Both the position numbers and the translations under genes were made by a program. Positions 1 to 8,337 of a DNA stretch of 64,000 nt are shown here, in pieces. The stretch is from Cellulosimicrobium cellulans (GTDB lineage: Bacteria > Actinomycetota > Actinomycetes > Actinomycetales > Cellulomonadaceae): the NCBI RefSeq assembly GCF_016907755.1, contig NZ_JAFBCN010000001.1, forward strand, positions 992,001 to 1,056,000. Reading direction: 5' to 3'. Positions within the stretch are counted from its first letter, which is position 1, and each line of letters starts with the position of its first letter. The notes beneath the pieces were generated by a model. The model was not told the origin of the DNA and searched no databases. It saw nothing but the letters and a program-made list of their open reading frames with translations.

Positions 1-2
1 GG

Positions 3-905
3 TCATCGCTTCTCCTGACGGTTGGTGCGGACCAGGTAGGGCACGATGACGACGGCCACGATGATCAGCAGGATCGAGCCGACCGCCGCGGCGTTCGCGT
101 AGTCGAAGCTCGACTTGAACACGTACATGTCGACGGCCGGCACCTTGGTCTGGTAGTTCGCCGGCTTCGAGATCGACATGATCAGGTCGAACGACTTGAG
201 CGACATGTGACCGATGATGATGAGCGCCGAGAGCGCGACCGGCGACAGCTGCGGGAAGAGCACGTGGCGGTAGAGCTTCCACTCGCTGGCGCCGTCCATG
301 CGGGCGGCCTCGCGCAGCTCGTCGGGGATGCCGCGGAACCCGGCGAGGAACAGCGCCATGACGTAGCCGGAGAGCTGCCAGATCGCGGGGATGGCGATGG
401 CCGTGATGCCCCAGGTGACGTTGTTCCACCAGTTGTTCTGGAGGAAGTCGAGCCCGATGATCTGGAACAGCCGGTTCAGGCCGCTCGCCTGCGCGTCCTG
501 GTTCGAGTTGAGGAGCCAGCGCCACACGACGCCGGAGGCGACGAACGACACGGCGAAGGGGAACAGGTAGACCGAGCGGAACAGACCCTCGCCCTTGACG
601 GGCTTGTCCATCATCCACGCCCAGAGGAAGCCCATGACGAGCGTCCCCGCGAGGAACACCACCGTGTAGAGGACGAGGTTCTTCAGCGAGTGCTGGAACG
701 CCTCGCTGCCGAGCAGGTCGAAGTAGTTCTCGAACCAGACGACCACGGACGGCTTCTGTCCCGTGGCCTGCGCGGCGGTGTGGTTGTCCGTGATCGACGT
801 CGTGAAGTTCGCGCCGATCAGTCCGTACACGAACACGCCGACGAGGATCAGCGAGGGGGCGAGCATCAGCAGCGCTGGGCCGGCTCGTCGCAGTGACTTG
901 AGCAT
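3..905 (-). CDS. Carbohydrate ABC transporter permease, MalF-like (CUT1)
   Basis: A 300-residue inner-membrane permease of the binding-protein-dependent sugar importers. About six hydrophobic segments are visible, the first at residues 11-30. The cytoplasmic EAA loop that docks the ATPase is clear (EAARMDGASEWKLYRHVLFP, about residues 200-219). It lies 141 bases downstream of the solute-binding lipoprotein gene on the same strand. Its TGA stop at 3-5 overlaps an ATGA on the minus strand at the left edge, so a second permease (MalG-like) very probably begins at base 6 and runs out of the window. No ATPase gene is visible here, which is usual for CUT1 operons that share a common MsiK-type ATPase. 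The sugar is inferred from neighbours (mannose or glucose), not from this protein. Confidence 0.93.
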   Translation of the reverse strand: MLKSLRRAGPALLMLAPSLILVGVFVYGLIGANFTTSITDNHTAAQATGQKPSVVVWFENYFDLLGSEAFQHSLKNLVLYTVVFLAGTLVMGFLWAWMMDKPVKGEGLFRSVYLFPFAVSFVASGVVWRWLLNSNQDAQASGLNRLFQIIGLDFLQNNWWNNVTWGITAIAIPAIWQLSGYVMALFLAGFRGIPDELREAARMDGASEWKLYRHVLFPQLSPVALSALIIIGHMSLKSFDLIMSISKPANYQTKVPAVDMYVFKSSFDYANAAAVGSILLIIVAVVIVPYLVRTNRQEKR

Positions 906-988
906 GGTGGGTCTTCCCGGTCGTGAGGAGGGGACGCGGCGCGCGAGGGCGACCGACGTCCCGGGGGACGCGTTCCGGTCACGCGGTT

Positions 989-1030
989 CCGCCGCGCGCC
1001 GTCGGGAGGGTTCCCGACGACGCGCGGCGG
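989..1030 (-). terminator. Hairpin between binding-protein and permease genes (attenuator-like)
   Basis: Two 19-base arms (989-1007 and 1012-1030) are complementary with one mismatch around a 4-base loop, in the 141-base gap between the binding-protein stop and the permease start. There is no clear U-tract. Such a stem could stabilise the 3' end of the binding-protein message or cause partial termination, giving more binding protein than permease. That role is known for many sugar ABC operons but is inferred here. Confidence 0.55.
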
Positions 1031-1046
1031 CTCCGGTGGACCGGTG

Positions 1047-2345
1047 TCAGCCCTGTGCGGCGGCAGCGAGCTCGGACTGGTAGGTCGCGAGGTCGGACCC
1101 ACCGGACGTGAACTTGCTCGTCGCGTCGGAGATCGCGTTCAGCGTCGCGACCGGGGCGGCGGCGCCGTGCGCGAGCGAGGACACGATCGTGTCGTTGCCG
1201 AACGACTCGATCGCCGTCTGCTGGTACTCCGAGAACTCCTTCGGGTCGGCGTCGGTGCGCGCCGGGATGGAGCCCTTGGCCTTGTTGAACGCGACCTGGC
1301 CCTCGAGCGAGCCGACGGTCTCGAGCCACGCCTTGGCGCCGTCGGGGTGCGGCGCGCCCACCGGGAGGGTGAACGAGTCGGCGAGGAAGTCGAACACGCC
1401 GTCCGTGCCCGGGACGGGGAACGCGGTGAAGTCGGTGCCGAGCGTCTTGCCCTGCTCCTCGAACGCCGCGACGGCCCAGTCGCCCATGACGTTGAACGCG
1501 GCGTTGCCGTCGATCACCATCTGGGTCGCCTCGGGCCAGTCGAGCCCGTCACGGTCCGTGTTGGTGTAGCTCATGAGCTTCTCGAAGTCCTCGAGGGCGG
1601 CCGTGACCTCGGCGCCCTCCCAGTCGGTCGAGCCGTCCCACAGGCCGTTGTAGCCCTCGGCGCCGAGGTCCGCGAGGAGCACGGTCTCGAGCAGGTTGAC
1701 CTGGGTCCAGGTCGTCGCGACCGACAGCGGCGTGACGCCCGCGGCCTTGAGCTTGTCGAGGTCCGCCATCCAGGCGTCCAGGTCCGCGTAGGTCGCGGCC
1801 GGGTCGACGCCGTTGGCCTCGAGGACCGTCGGGTTGGCCCACACGACGTTCGCGCGGTGGATGTTCGACGGGATCGAGTAGATCGCGCCGTCGTCGGACT
1901 TGAGGCGGTCGACGAGGTCGGCCGGGAAGACGTCGTTGAGGCCGAACTCGTCGTACAGCGACGAGACGTCCTCGATCTGCGCGGCGTCGATGTAGTCCTG
2001 GAGCTCGGCACCGGCGTGCGCCTGGAACGTGTCCGGCGGGTCCTGCGCCTGCAGGCGGGACTGGAGGAGGTCCTTCGCGGCCGAGCCGGCGCCGCCGGCG
2101 ACCGCGCCGTTGATGAACTCCACGTCGGGGTGCTGCTCGTTGAAGACGCCGACCAGCGCGTCGAGACCCGCCTTCTCGGAGCCAGCGGCCCACCAGGTGA
2201 AGACCTCGACCTCGTCGCCGCCCCCCGAAGCGCCTCCGTCGCCGGTGCCCCCGTCACCGGAACCACCGCCGCTGCACGCGGCGAGTGCGAGACCCACGAG
2301 GGCGGCCGTCGCCACCGTCGCGCTCGTCCTGCGATCGATTCGCAT
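1047..2345 (-). CDS. Sugar ABC transporter solute-binding lipoprotein (family 1, glucose/mannose type)
   Basis: A 432-residue extracellular sugar-binding lipoprotein. The start at 2345 gives a short basic N-terminus (MRIDRR), a hydrophobic stretch and a lipobox LAAC followed by a Gly/Ser-rich linker; AGGGA lies just upstream as ribosome binding site. A longer in-frame reading from 2444 would put 33 non-signal residues in front and is not preferred. The mature N-terminus (EVEVFTWWAAGSEKAGLDAL) and the conserved AGGAGS and PPDTFQ segments resemble the glucose/galactose/mannose-binding proteins of the GtsA type. It feeds the permease at 3-905. A TTGACA on the minus strand at 2467-2472 is a likely -35 element. 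The mannosidase downstream and the shared operator suggest mannose or manno-oligosaccharides as ligand. Confidence 0.93.
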   Translation of the reverse strand: MRIDRRTSATVATAALVGLALAACSGGGSGDGGTGDGGASGGGDEVEVFTWWAAGSEKAGLDALVGVFNEQHPDVEFINGAVAGGAGSAAKDLLQSRLQAQDPPDTFQAHAGAELQDYIDAAQIEDVSSLYDEFGLNDVFPADLVDRLKSDDGAIYSIPSNIHRANVVWANPTVLEANGVDPAATYADLDAWMADLDKLKAAGVTPLSVATTWTQVNLLETVLLADLGAEGYNGLWDGSTDWEGAEVTAALEDFEKLMSYTNTDRDGLDWPEATQMVIDGNAAFNVMGDWAVAAFEEQGKTLGTDFTAFPVPGTDGVFDFLADSFTLPVGAPHPDGAKAWLETVGSLEGQVAFNKAKGSIPARTDADPKEFSEYQQTAIESFGNDTIVSSLAHGAAAPVATLNAISDATSKFTSGGSDLATYQSELAAAAQG

Positions 2346-2556
2346 CGTGATATCCCTACGCCTTCTTCGGTCGTTGGGGGACCGGAGAGACGACCACGTC
2401 GCACCGGCCGGGCGCACCGGCGCGCCCTCGAACCCGCTGCCCATACAACGACCCGACCGGGCTTGATGTCAAGAAATGAACGCAAGCGTCGCTGAATCGT
2501 GATCTTCGCGTCAGGTCCTGCACGCAACCTGCGGTTCCGCTGAGTCTGGCCCAGGG

Positions 2557-2570
2557 TGACAGCGCTGTCC
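2557..2570. promoter_or_regulatory. LacI-type operator TGACAGCGCTGTCC
   Basis: A perfect 12-bp palindrome (2558-2569) with the central GC step typical of LacI-family operators. The same core recurs in front of the GH92 mannosidase at 8338-8353, where it extends to 16 bp. The candidate reader is the LacI regulator at 6979-8118; the ROK protein encoded next door is the alternative. The site lies about 77 bases upstream of the ROK -10 and about 90 bases from the importer -35, so looping or activation is more likely than simple promoter occlusion. Confidence 0.65.
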
Positions 2571-2640
2571 AGTTTGTTCCGGGGATCGGCTCGGCGTCCA
2601 CGACCCGGCCTGTCCCACCTGGACGGGGGTGCCCCGGCGG

Positions 2641-2646
2641 TATCCT
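2641..2646 (+). promoter_or_regulatory. Leaderless -10 element TATCCT for ROK operon
   Basis: TATCCT ends seven bases before the GTG at 2654, so transcription would begin at or next to the start codon. There is no Shine-Dalgarno sequence in front of that GTG. Confidence 0.6.
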
Positions 2647-2653
2647 GACCTGC

Positions 2654-3838
2654 GTGCGCGCTGACCGGGTGACCCCGGGCTCGCAGACTTCACTGCGTGA
2701 GGCCAACCGAGCTCGGATCGTGAGCGCCGTCCAGCAGCGTGGCTCCCTCACGCAGATCGAGCTGGCCGGCGTCACCGGGCTGTCCCCTGCCACCGTCTCC
2801 AACATCGTCAAGGAGCTCACCGGTGCGGGGGTGCTGCACACCTCGCCGTCCACGCGCAGCGGCCGCCGCGCGCTCCAGGTCACGCTCGCGCGCAACCTCG
2901 GGCTCGTCGCCGGCGTCCACTTCGGCACCCGGTCCATGCGCGTCGCGCTCGCCGACGCGTCCATGCGCGTCCTCGCCGACCAGCGCATGCCGCTCGCCCC
3001 CGACCACCGTGCCGACACCGGGCTGCAGCGCGCCGCCCTGCTCGTCGAGGAGATGGTCGCGTCCGTCGACGCCGCCCCCGACGAGCTCCTCGCCGTGGGC
3101 GTCGGCGTGCCCGCGCCCGTCGACGTGCGCGCGGGCCGCATCGCCACGGTCGGCATGATGCGCGGCTGGGACGGCGTCGTCGTCCCCGAGGTGCTGGAGG
3201 CCGAGCTCGGCGCGCCCGTGACCGTGGACAACGACGCCAACCTCGGCGCGCTCGCCGAGACCCGGTTCGGGGCCGCCGTCGGGCACGACGCCGTCGCGTA
3301 CCTGCGCGTCTCCCACGGCGTGGGCGGCGGGCTCGTCCTCGGGGGGCGGGTCGTGCACGGGCGCGCGGGCGTCGCGGGCGAGATCGGGCACGTGACGATC
3401 GACGAGAACGGCCCGGTGTGCCGGTGCGGCAACCGCGGCTGCCTCGAGATGTACGTCGGCGCCGGCGTCCTGCTGTCCATGCTCTCCGAGAGCCGCGGCC
3501 CCCTCACCCTGCGCGACGTCATCGCGCGCGCCCAGGAGGGCGACCCGGGGTGCCGGCGCGTCCTGTTCGACGCCGGCCAGCACCTCGGCGTCGCGGCCGC
3601 CAACCTGTGCAACCTCGTCGACCCCGAGATCGTCGTCGTCGGCGGGCAGCTCGCCGAGGCGGGCGAGGCCCTGCTCGGCCCGCTGCGCACGGCGCTCGAG
3701 CAGCGCACCGTGCCGAGCACCGCGGGCCCCGTCGAGGTCGTCGCGTCCGAGCTCGGCTCCGCCGCCGAGGTGCGCGGGGCGCTCGCCGTCGCGCTCGACC
3801 TCGCGCGCGTCAGCGGGTCGCTGGGGGTGAGCGCATGA
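2654..3838 (+). CDS. ROK family transcriptional regulator
   Basis: A 394-residue NagC/XylR-type regulator. Residues about 18-70 form a winged helix-turn-helix (REANRARIVSAVQQRGSLTQ, then GLSPATVSNIVKEL). The rest is a ROK sugar-kinase-like domain with the zinc-binding CRCGNRGCLEMY motif (about residues 256-267) and the GVGVPAPVD phosphate-binding-like segment. GTG start with a leaderless -10 upstream. Its stop overlaps the ATG of the following binding lipoprotein (ATGA), so it heads the operon that ends with a LacI regulator. ROK regulators usually respond to a sugar or sugar phosphate from the pathway they control; the ligand here is probably mannose-related but is not readable from the sequence. 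Confidence 0.93.
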   Translation: MRADRVTPGSQTSLREANRARIVSAVQQRGSLTQIELAGVTGLSPATVSNIVKELTGAGVLHTSPSTRSGRRALQVTLARNLGLVAGVHFGTRSMRVALADASMRVLADQRMPLAPDHRADTGLQRAALLVEEMVASVDAAPDELLAVGVGVPAPVDVRAGRIATVGMMRGWDGVVVPEVLEAELGAPVTVDNDANLGALAETRFGAAVGHDAVAYLRVSHGVGGGLVLGGRVVHGRAGVAGEIGHVTIDENGPVCRCGNRGCLEMYVGAGVLLSMLSESRGPLTLRDVIARAQEGDPGCRRVLFDAGQHLGVAAANLCNLVDPEIVVVGGQLAEAGEALLGPLRTALEQRTVPSTAGPVEVVASELGSAAEVRGALAVALDLARVSGSLGVSA

Positions 3839-4962
3839 CCGGGACACCCCCCGCGCCGACCCGGCGCCGTCGGGCCCGCGGCGTCGTGACGACGGCGCTC
3901 GCGGCCGTCGTGGTCGCGCTGCTCGCGCTCGCCGGCTGCGCGGCGCCCGACGAGCCGGCGGGGCCGTCGGAGGGGACCATCGGGCTCCTGCTCCCCGAGG
4001 CGAAGACCGCGCGGTACGAGACCACCGACCGCCCGACCTTCGTGGGCGTCGTCGAGCGCCGCTGCCCCACGTGCGAGGTCCTGTACGCCAACGCCGCCCA
4101 GGACGCCGCGAACCAGCAGCAGCAGGCCGAGTCCATGCTCGCGCGCGGGGCCGACGTGCTCGTCCTCGACGCGGTCGACGCGGTCGCCGCGGTGAGCATC
4201 GTCGCCCAGGCGCAGCGGCTCGGGGTGCCGGTCATCGCCTACGATCGCTTCGTCGAGGGCGCGAACTACTACGTCTCGTTCGACAACGAGCTCATCGGGT
4301 ACCTCATGGGGGAGGCGCTCGTGGGCGCGGTCCTCGACCGCGCCGAGCAGGACCCGCCGGCGCAGGGCCGGCGGCCGGGCGTCCTGCTCGTCCAGGGCTC
4401 GCCGACCGACCCGAACGCCGCGGAGCTCGCCGCCGGCGCCCACCGCGCGCTCGAGGGAGAGGACATCGACGTGCTCGCCGAGTACGACACCCCCGACTGG
4501 AGCCCCGACAAGGCGACCGAGTGGGTCGAGGGGCAGCTCACGCAGTACACCGGCCGCGTCGACGGCGTCTTCGCGGCGAGCGACGGCATCGCGGGCGGCG
4601 CGATCGCCGCGATGAAGGCCGCGGGCCTCGACCCCGTCCCGCCCACCACGGGCCAGGACGGCGAGCTCGCGGCGATCCAGCGCATCGTCTCCGGCGACCA
4701 GTACATGACCGTCTACAAGGCGACCGCCCAGCAGGCCCGCACCGCCGCCGAGCTCGCCGTCCGCGTGCTGCGCGGCGAGGACCCGCGCGCGACCGCGAGC
4801 ATCGACGGCGTCCCGAGCCTCCTCCTCGCGCCGCGCGCGGTCGGGATCGACGACGTGCAGCGCGTCATCGTCGACGGCGGCGTCTACACGGTCGACGAGA
4901 TCTGCACCCCGTACTACGTCGACGCGTGCGTCGAGGCGGGACTCCTGGAGGCCGCCCCGTGA
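3835..4962 (+). CDS. Sugar ABC transporter substrate-binding lipoprotein (CUT2, periplasmic-binding type 1)
   Basis: A 375-residue lipoprotein with an Arg-rich N-terminus, hydrophobic segment and lipobox LAGC near residue 35. The body is the ribose/xylose-type periplasmic binding fold: GLLLPEAKTARYETTDRPTF at the start of the mature domain, then AQDAANQQQQAESMLARGAD and a VIAYDRF segment. It is most like XylF/RbsB proteins. The start is fixed by the ATGA overlap with the ROK stop. It delivers sugar to the ATPase and permease encoded next. This is a second sugar importer, unrelated in class to the one at 3-2345. Confidence 0.93.
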   Translation: MTGTPPAPTRRRRARGVVTTALAAVVVALLALAGCAAPDEPAGPSEGTIGLLLPEAKTARYETTDRPTFVGVVERRCPTCEVLYANAAQDAANQQQQAESMLARGADVLVLDAVDAVAAVSIVAQAQRLGVPVIAYDRFVEGANYYVSFDNELIGYLMGEALVGAVLDRAEQDPPAQGRRPGVLLVQGSPTDPNAAELAAGAHRALEGEDIDVLAEYDTPDWSPDKATEWVEGQLTQYTGRVDGVFAASDGIAGGAIAAMKAAGLDPVPPTTGQDGELAAIQRIVSGDQYMTVYKATAQQARTAAELAVRVLRGEDPRATASIDGVPSLLLAPRAVGIDDVQRVIVDGGVYTVDEICTPYYVDACVEAGLLEAAP

Positions 4963-5771
4963 GCGCGCCCGTCCTGTCCCTGCGCGGGGTCTCCAAGAAC
5001 TTCGGTGGCGTCCGCGCGCTCGTCGACGTGGACGTCGACGTGCGCGAGCACGAGGTGCTCGCCGTCGTGGGTGACAACGGGGCCGGCAAGTCGACCCTCG
5101 CGGGCGTCGTCGCGGGCGCGTTCCGGCCCGACGCGGGCGAGGTCCTGCTCGACGGCGCGCCCGTCGTCCTCGACTCGCCCGCGGCGGCGCGCGCGCACGG
5201 CATCGCGGCGGTGTTCCAGCAGCTCGCCCTGGTGGACGACCTCGACGTCGTCGAGAACGTGTTCCTCGGGCAGGAGACGCTGCGCGGCCCGTTCCTCGAC
5301 GAGATCGCCATGGAGCGCGAGGCGTGGGGGCTGCTCGACCAGCTCGCCGCGACCGTCCCGTCCGTGCGTCAGCCCGTGCGCACCCTGTCCGGCGGGCAGC
5401 GCCAGGTGGTCGCCGTGGCGCGGGCGCTGCTCGGCGCGCCGCGCGTGCTCGTCCTCGACGAGCCGACGGCGGCCCTCGGGGTCCGGCAGACGGCCGAGGT
5501 GCTCAACCTCATCGAGAAGCTGCGCGAGCGCGGCCACGCCGTCGTGCTCATCAGCCACCAGGCGGGCGACCTGCAGGCCGTCGCGGACCGCATCCTCGTG
5601 CTGCGGCTCGGGCGCGTGCACGGCGAGTTCGCAGGCGACACGTCCTACGAGGACCTGCTCGCCGCGATGACCGGAGCGGTCCGGCCCGCGCGGCCGGGCG
5701 GCCCGTCGCGGCCGTCGACCGACCCGGGGCGCGAGCGGCGCTCCGGCGGCACCGGGGCGGTGCACCGATGA
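4959..5771 (+). CDS. Sugar ABC transporter ATP-binding protein (single-domain CUT2)
   Basis: A 270-residue cytoplasmic ATPase. Walker A GDNGAGKST (about residues 38-46), Q-loop FQQLAL, signature LSGGQRQ and Walker B VLVLDEPTAA are all intact. GTG start overlaps the upstream stop by four bases. Most CUT2 ATPases (RbsA, XylG) are about 500 residues with two nucleotide-binding domains; this one has a single domain, like the FrcA/short XylG type, and would act as a homodimer. The last 35 residues are Pro/Arg/Gly-rich and probably disordered. Confidence 0.93.
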   Translation: MSAPVLSLRGVSKNFGGVRALVDVDVDVREHEVLAVVGDNGAGKSTLAGVVAGAFRPDAGEVLLDGAPVVLDSPAAARAHGIAAVFQQLALVDDLDVVENVFLGQETLRGPFLDEIAMEREAWGLLDQLAATVPSVRQPVRTLSGGQRQVVAVARALLGAPRVLVLDEPTAALGVRQTAEVLNLIEKLRERGHAVVLISHQAGDLQAVADRILVLRLGRVHGEFAGDTSYEDLLAAMTGAVRPARPGGPSRPSTDPGRERRSGGTGAVHR

Positions 5772-6979
5772 GCGTCCCCGGCCGCACCTCCGGCGCGGCG
5801 CTCGACCGCTCCACCGGCGCGCTGTCCGGCAGCGTCGTCCGGCAGCTGCGCGGCGCCCACCTCGGCATGCTCCCGATCGTCGGCGCGCTGCTGCTCATCT
5901 GGGTCGTGCTCGGCGCGATCAACCCCGCGTTCCTCTCGGCGGAGAACCTCGTCAACCTCACGCTCCAGAGCGCGCCCACGGGGATCATCGCGCTCGGGGT
6001 CGTCCTCGTGCTGCTCGTCGGCCAGATCGACCTGTCGGTCGGCTCCGTGAGCGGGCTCGCCGCGGCGGTGCTGGCGGTCGGGACCGTCAACCTGGACTGG
6101 CCCGTCGGGCTCGCGATCCTCGCGGCGCTCGCGGTGGGCGTCGTGGTCGGCCTCGGGTACGGGCTGCTGTCCACGCGCCTCGGGCTCGCGTCGTTCGTCT
6201 TCACCCTGGCCGGGCTGCTCGTCCTCGCGGGCGTGCAGCTCCGGGTGCTGGGCCCGACGGGCTCGATCAACATCCCGTTCGAGTCCTGGCTCGTGCGCAC
6301 CGTGCAACAGGGCTTCCTCGCTCCGGCCGCCGCCTGGGGGCTCGTGGTCGTGGTCGTGGCCGGGTACGCCGGGCTGCGCGTCGTCGACCACCTGCGCCGC
6401 GTGCGCGCGGAGCTGCCGAGCCCGGGGCTGGGCCGGATCGCGATCCGCACCGCCGTCCTCGCCGCGGTCCTCGTCGGCACGGTCGCCTACCTGGGGACCG
6501 CGCGCGGGATCGGCTACACGGTCGTGCTGTTCGTCGCGCTCGTCGTGGTGGTGGACGTCCTCCTGCGCCGCACCCGGTGGGGCCGGTCGGTGCGCGCCGT
6601 CGGCGGGAACCGGCGCTCCGCGCTCCTCGCGGGCGTCGCGGTGCGGCGGACCGTCGTCTCGTGCTTCGTCGCCTGCTCCACGTTCGCCGCGCTCGGAGGC
6701 ATCCTCGCGGCCGGGCGCCTCGCCGCCGCGAACCAGGGCACCGGCGCCGCCGACACCTACCTCACGGCGATCGCCGCGGCGGTCATCGGCGGCACGAGCC
6801 TGTTCGGCGGGCGCGGGAGCGCGTGGTCCGCGCTGCTCGGCGTGCTGGTCATCCAGTCGATCGCCAACGGCCTCACGCTGCTCAATCTCGACACGGCGAC
6901 GCGGTACATCGTGACCGGAGCGGTGCTCCTGCTCGCTATCGTCGTCGACATGCTCATCCGCGGTCGACGGGAGGTCTGA
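5768..6979 (+). CDS. Sugar ABC transporter permease, RbsC/XylH-like (CUT2)
   Basis: A 403-residue membrane protein with about ten hydrophobic segments starting near residue 35. The IDLSVGSVSGLAA segment and the C-terminal AAAVIGGTSLFGGRGS loop are hallmarks of the ribose/xylose permeases. It forms the channel of the CUT2 importer with the preceding ATPase. Start overlaps the previous stop (ATGA) and its own stop overlaps the LacI start (TGATG), so the five genes from 2654 to 8118 are translated as one coupled unit. Confidence 0.93.
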   Translation: MSVPGRTSGAALDRSTGALSGSVVRQLRGAHLGMLPIVGALLLIWVVLGAINPAFLSAENLVNLTLQSAPTGIIALGVVLVLLVGQIDLSVGSVSGLAAAVLAVGTVNLDWPVGLAILAALAVGVVVGLGYGLLSTRLGLASFVFTLAGLLVLAGVQLRVLGPTGSINIPFESWLVRTVQQGFLAPAAAWGLVVVVVAGYAGLRVVDHLRRVRAELPSPGLGRIAIRTAVLAAVLVGTVAYLGTARGIGYTVVLFVALVVVVDVLLRRTRWGRSVRAVGGNRRSALLAGVAVRRTVVSCFVACSTFAALGGILAAGRLAAANQGTGAADTYLTAIAAAVIGGTSLFGGRGSAWSALLGVLVIQSIANGLTLLNLDTATRYIVTGAVLLLAIVVDMLIRGRREV

Positions 6980-8118
6980 TGATGGTGATGCAGGGGGAGA
7001 GCACGGGCACGCTCCCACCGGGCGGGAGTGCCGCCACGGCGCCGGGCGCCGGGACGGACACCGCGACGGAGGCGGCGGCGCGCCCGCACGCGGGGCGCGG
7101 GGGCCGACGGCCGACCCTCGCTTCCGTGGCGGAGGTCGCGGGCGTCAGCCTCAAGACGGCGTCGCGCGTCCTCAACGACGAGCCCAACGTGGCGCCGCAG
7201 ACGCGGGCCAAGGTGCAGGAGGCCGCGCAGCGGCTCGGGTTCCGCCGCAACGCGGTGGCGGCCGACCTGGCGCGTGGCGGCTCGTCGCGGCTCGTCGGCT
7301 TCGTCACCGGCGATCTCGCGAACCCGTTCTACTCCGCGCTCGCGAGCGGGATCGAGCGCGAGCTGCGCCATCACGGGCTCCAGCTCATCACGACGAGCTC
7401 CGACGAGGAGCCCGAGCGGGAGCGCTCGCTCACGGAGGCGCTCGTCGAGCGCCGCGTCGGCGCGCTCGTCGTGACGCCCACGTCGACCGACCACTCGTCG
7501 CTGCGCCGCGAGCTCGACGACGGCCTGCCGGTCGTGTTCATCGACCGGCCGGCGCAGGGCGTCGACGCGGACACCGTCGTCATCGACAACCGGGGCGGGG
7601 TGCGCGACGCCGTCACGCACCTGCTCGCGCACGGGCACCGGCGGATCGCGCTCGTCGGGGACGTCTCGCGGCTGTGGACGTTCCAGGAGCGTCGCGACGA
7701 GTTCGTCGCGACGCTGCGCGGCGCGGGCGTCGAGGACCCGTCGCGCTACGTGCGCGACGGCGCCCACGACGCCGAGCTCGCGCGCGCGTTCGTGGCGGAG
7801 CTGCTGGCCCTGCCGGAACCCCCGACGGCGTTCGTCACCGCGAACAACAAGATCACCGTCGGCGCGCTCCACGCGCTGCGCGACCGCGTGTCCGCAGGCG
7901 GGCAGGCGGACGTCGCGCTCGTGGGCTTCGACGACTTCGAGCTCGCGGACCTGCTGAACGTGACCGTCGTGGGGTACGACGTCGTCGAGATGGGGCGGCA
8001 GGCCGCCTCGCTCGCGGTGTCGCGGGCGGAGAACCCGGAGCTCGCCCCGCGCCTCGTCGTGGTGCCCACGCGGCTCGTCGTGCGCGGCACGGGTGAGGTT
8101 CCCGGTCCCGGGGCCTAG
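6979..8118 (+). CDS. LacI family transcriptional regulator
   Basis: A 379-residue DNA-binding repressor. After about 45 low-complexity residues, the LacI helix-turn-helix and hinge appear at residues about 46-100 (PTLASVAEVAGVSLKTASRV, RRNAVAADLARG). The remainder is a sugar-binding periplasmic-like core with the FITGDLANPFYSAL-type opening (here FVTGDLANPFYSAL) and the VALVGFDDFELADLL segment near the C-terminus. It is the last gene of the ROK operon and lies just before the GH92 gene. It is the best candidate to bind the GACAGCGCTGTC palindromes at 2557-2570 and 8338-8353. The pairing with a ROK regulator at the other end of the same operon is unusual. Confidence 0.93.
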   Translation: MMVMQGESTGTLPPGGSAATAPGAGTDTATEAAARPHAGRGGRRPTLASVAEVAGVSLKTASRVLNDEPNVAPQTRAKVQEAAQRLGFRRNAVAADLARGGSSRLVGFVTGDLANPFYSALASGIERELRHHGLQLITTSSDEEPERERSLTEALVERRVGALVVTPTSTDHSSLRRELDDGLPVVFIDRPAQGVDADTVVIDNRGGVRDAVTHLLAHGHRRIALVGDVSRLWTFQERRDEFVATLRGAGVEDPSRYVRDGAHDAELARAFVAELLALPEPPTAFVTANNKITVGALHALRDRVSAGGQADVALVGFDDFELADLLNVTVVGYDVVEMGRQAASLAVSRAENPELAPRLVVVPTRLVVRGTGEVPGPGA

Positions 8119-8251
8119 CGCTGCCGGGTTCCTAGCGGTGCGACGGTGCCCCGTGCGGACGTCCTGCGCGGACGCCGCGCGGGGTGCTGCGTCGACGACG
8201 GCCGAGAGCGTCGGGCCCTGCGCGCCGCTCGCGCTCGGGGCTCCGAACGCG

Positions 8252-8281
8252 TTGACAAAGAGCGCCGCTCCCACATATGTT
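8252..8281 (+). promoter_or_regulatory. Promoter of GH92 mannosidase (TTGACA / TATGTT)
   Basis: TTGACA at 8252-8257 and TATGTT at 8276-8281 are separated by 18 bases, a good primary-sigma promoter in a window otherwise poor in such elements. Transcription would start near 8288. This puts the long inverted repeat (8288-8326) and the palindromic operator (8338-8353) in the first 70 bases of the transcript. Confidence 0.7.
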
Positions 8282-8287
8282 CAGGTC

Positions 8288-8326
8288 GCCCCTGACAACG
8301 CTTCCCCCCTGCGCGTTGTCAGGGGC
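8288..8326. repeat. 14-bp perfect inverted repeat in the mannosidase leader
   Basis: GCCCCTGACAACGC at 8288-8301 is repeated in reverse complement at 8313-8326, with an 11-base spacer. As DNA it carries two half-sites (TGACAACGC) close to the half-site of the nearby operator (TGACAGCGC). As RNA it would form a strong hairpin at the very 5' end of the transcript. Confidence 0.75.
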
Positions 8327-8337
8327 ACCCCTGCAGC

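Larger units (their letters stand above)
2346..2653. promoter_or_regulatory. Divergent regulatory region between sugar importer and ROK operon
   Basis: This 308-base gap has no credible gene. On the minus strand TTGACA (2472-2467) lies inside a CTTGA-TG-TCAAG palindrome (2462-2473); the best -10 candidate 18 bases on is the weak TTGTAT at 2448-2443. A GACAGCGCTGTC palindrome lies at 2558-2569. On the plus strand TATCCT (2641-2646) is the probable -10 for the ROK operon. Confidence 0.6.

Noticed and set aside
2346-2444. Longer start for the CUT1 binding protein at 2444
   Set aside because: It would bury the lipoprotein signal behind 33 extra residues; the ATG at 2345 has a ribosome binding site.
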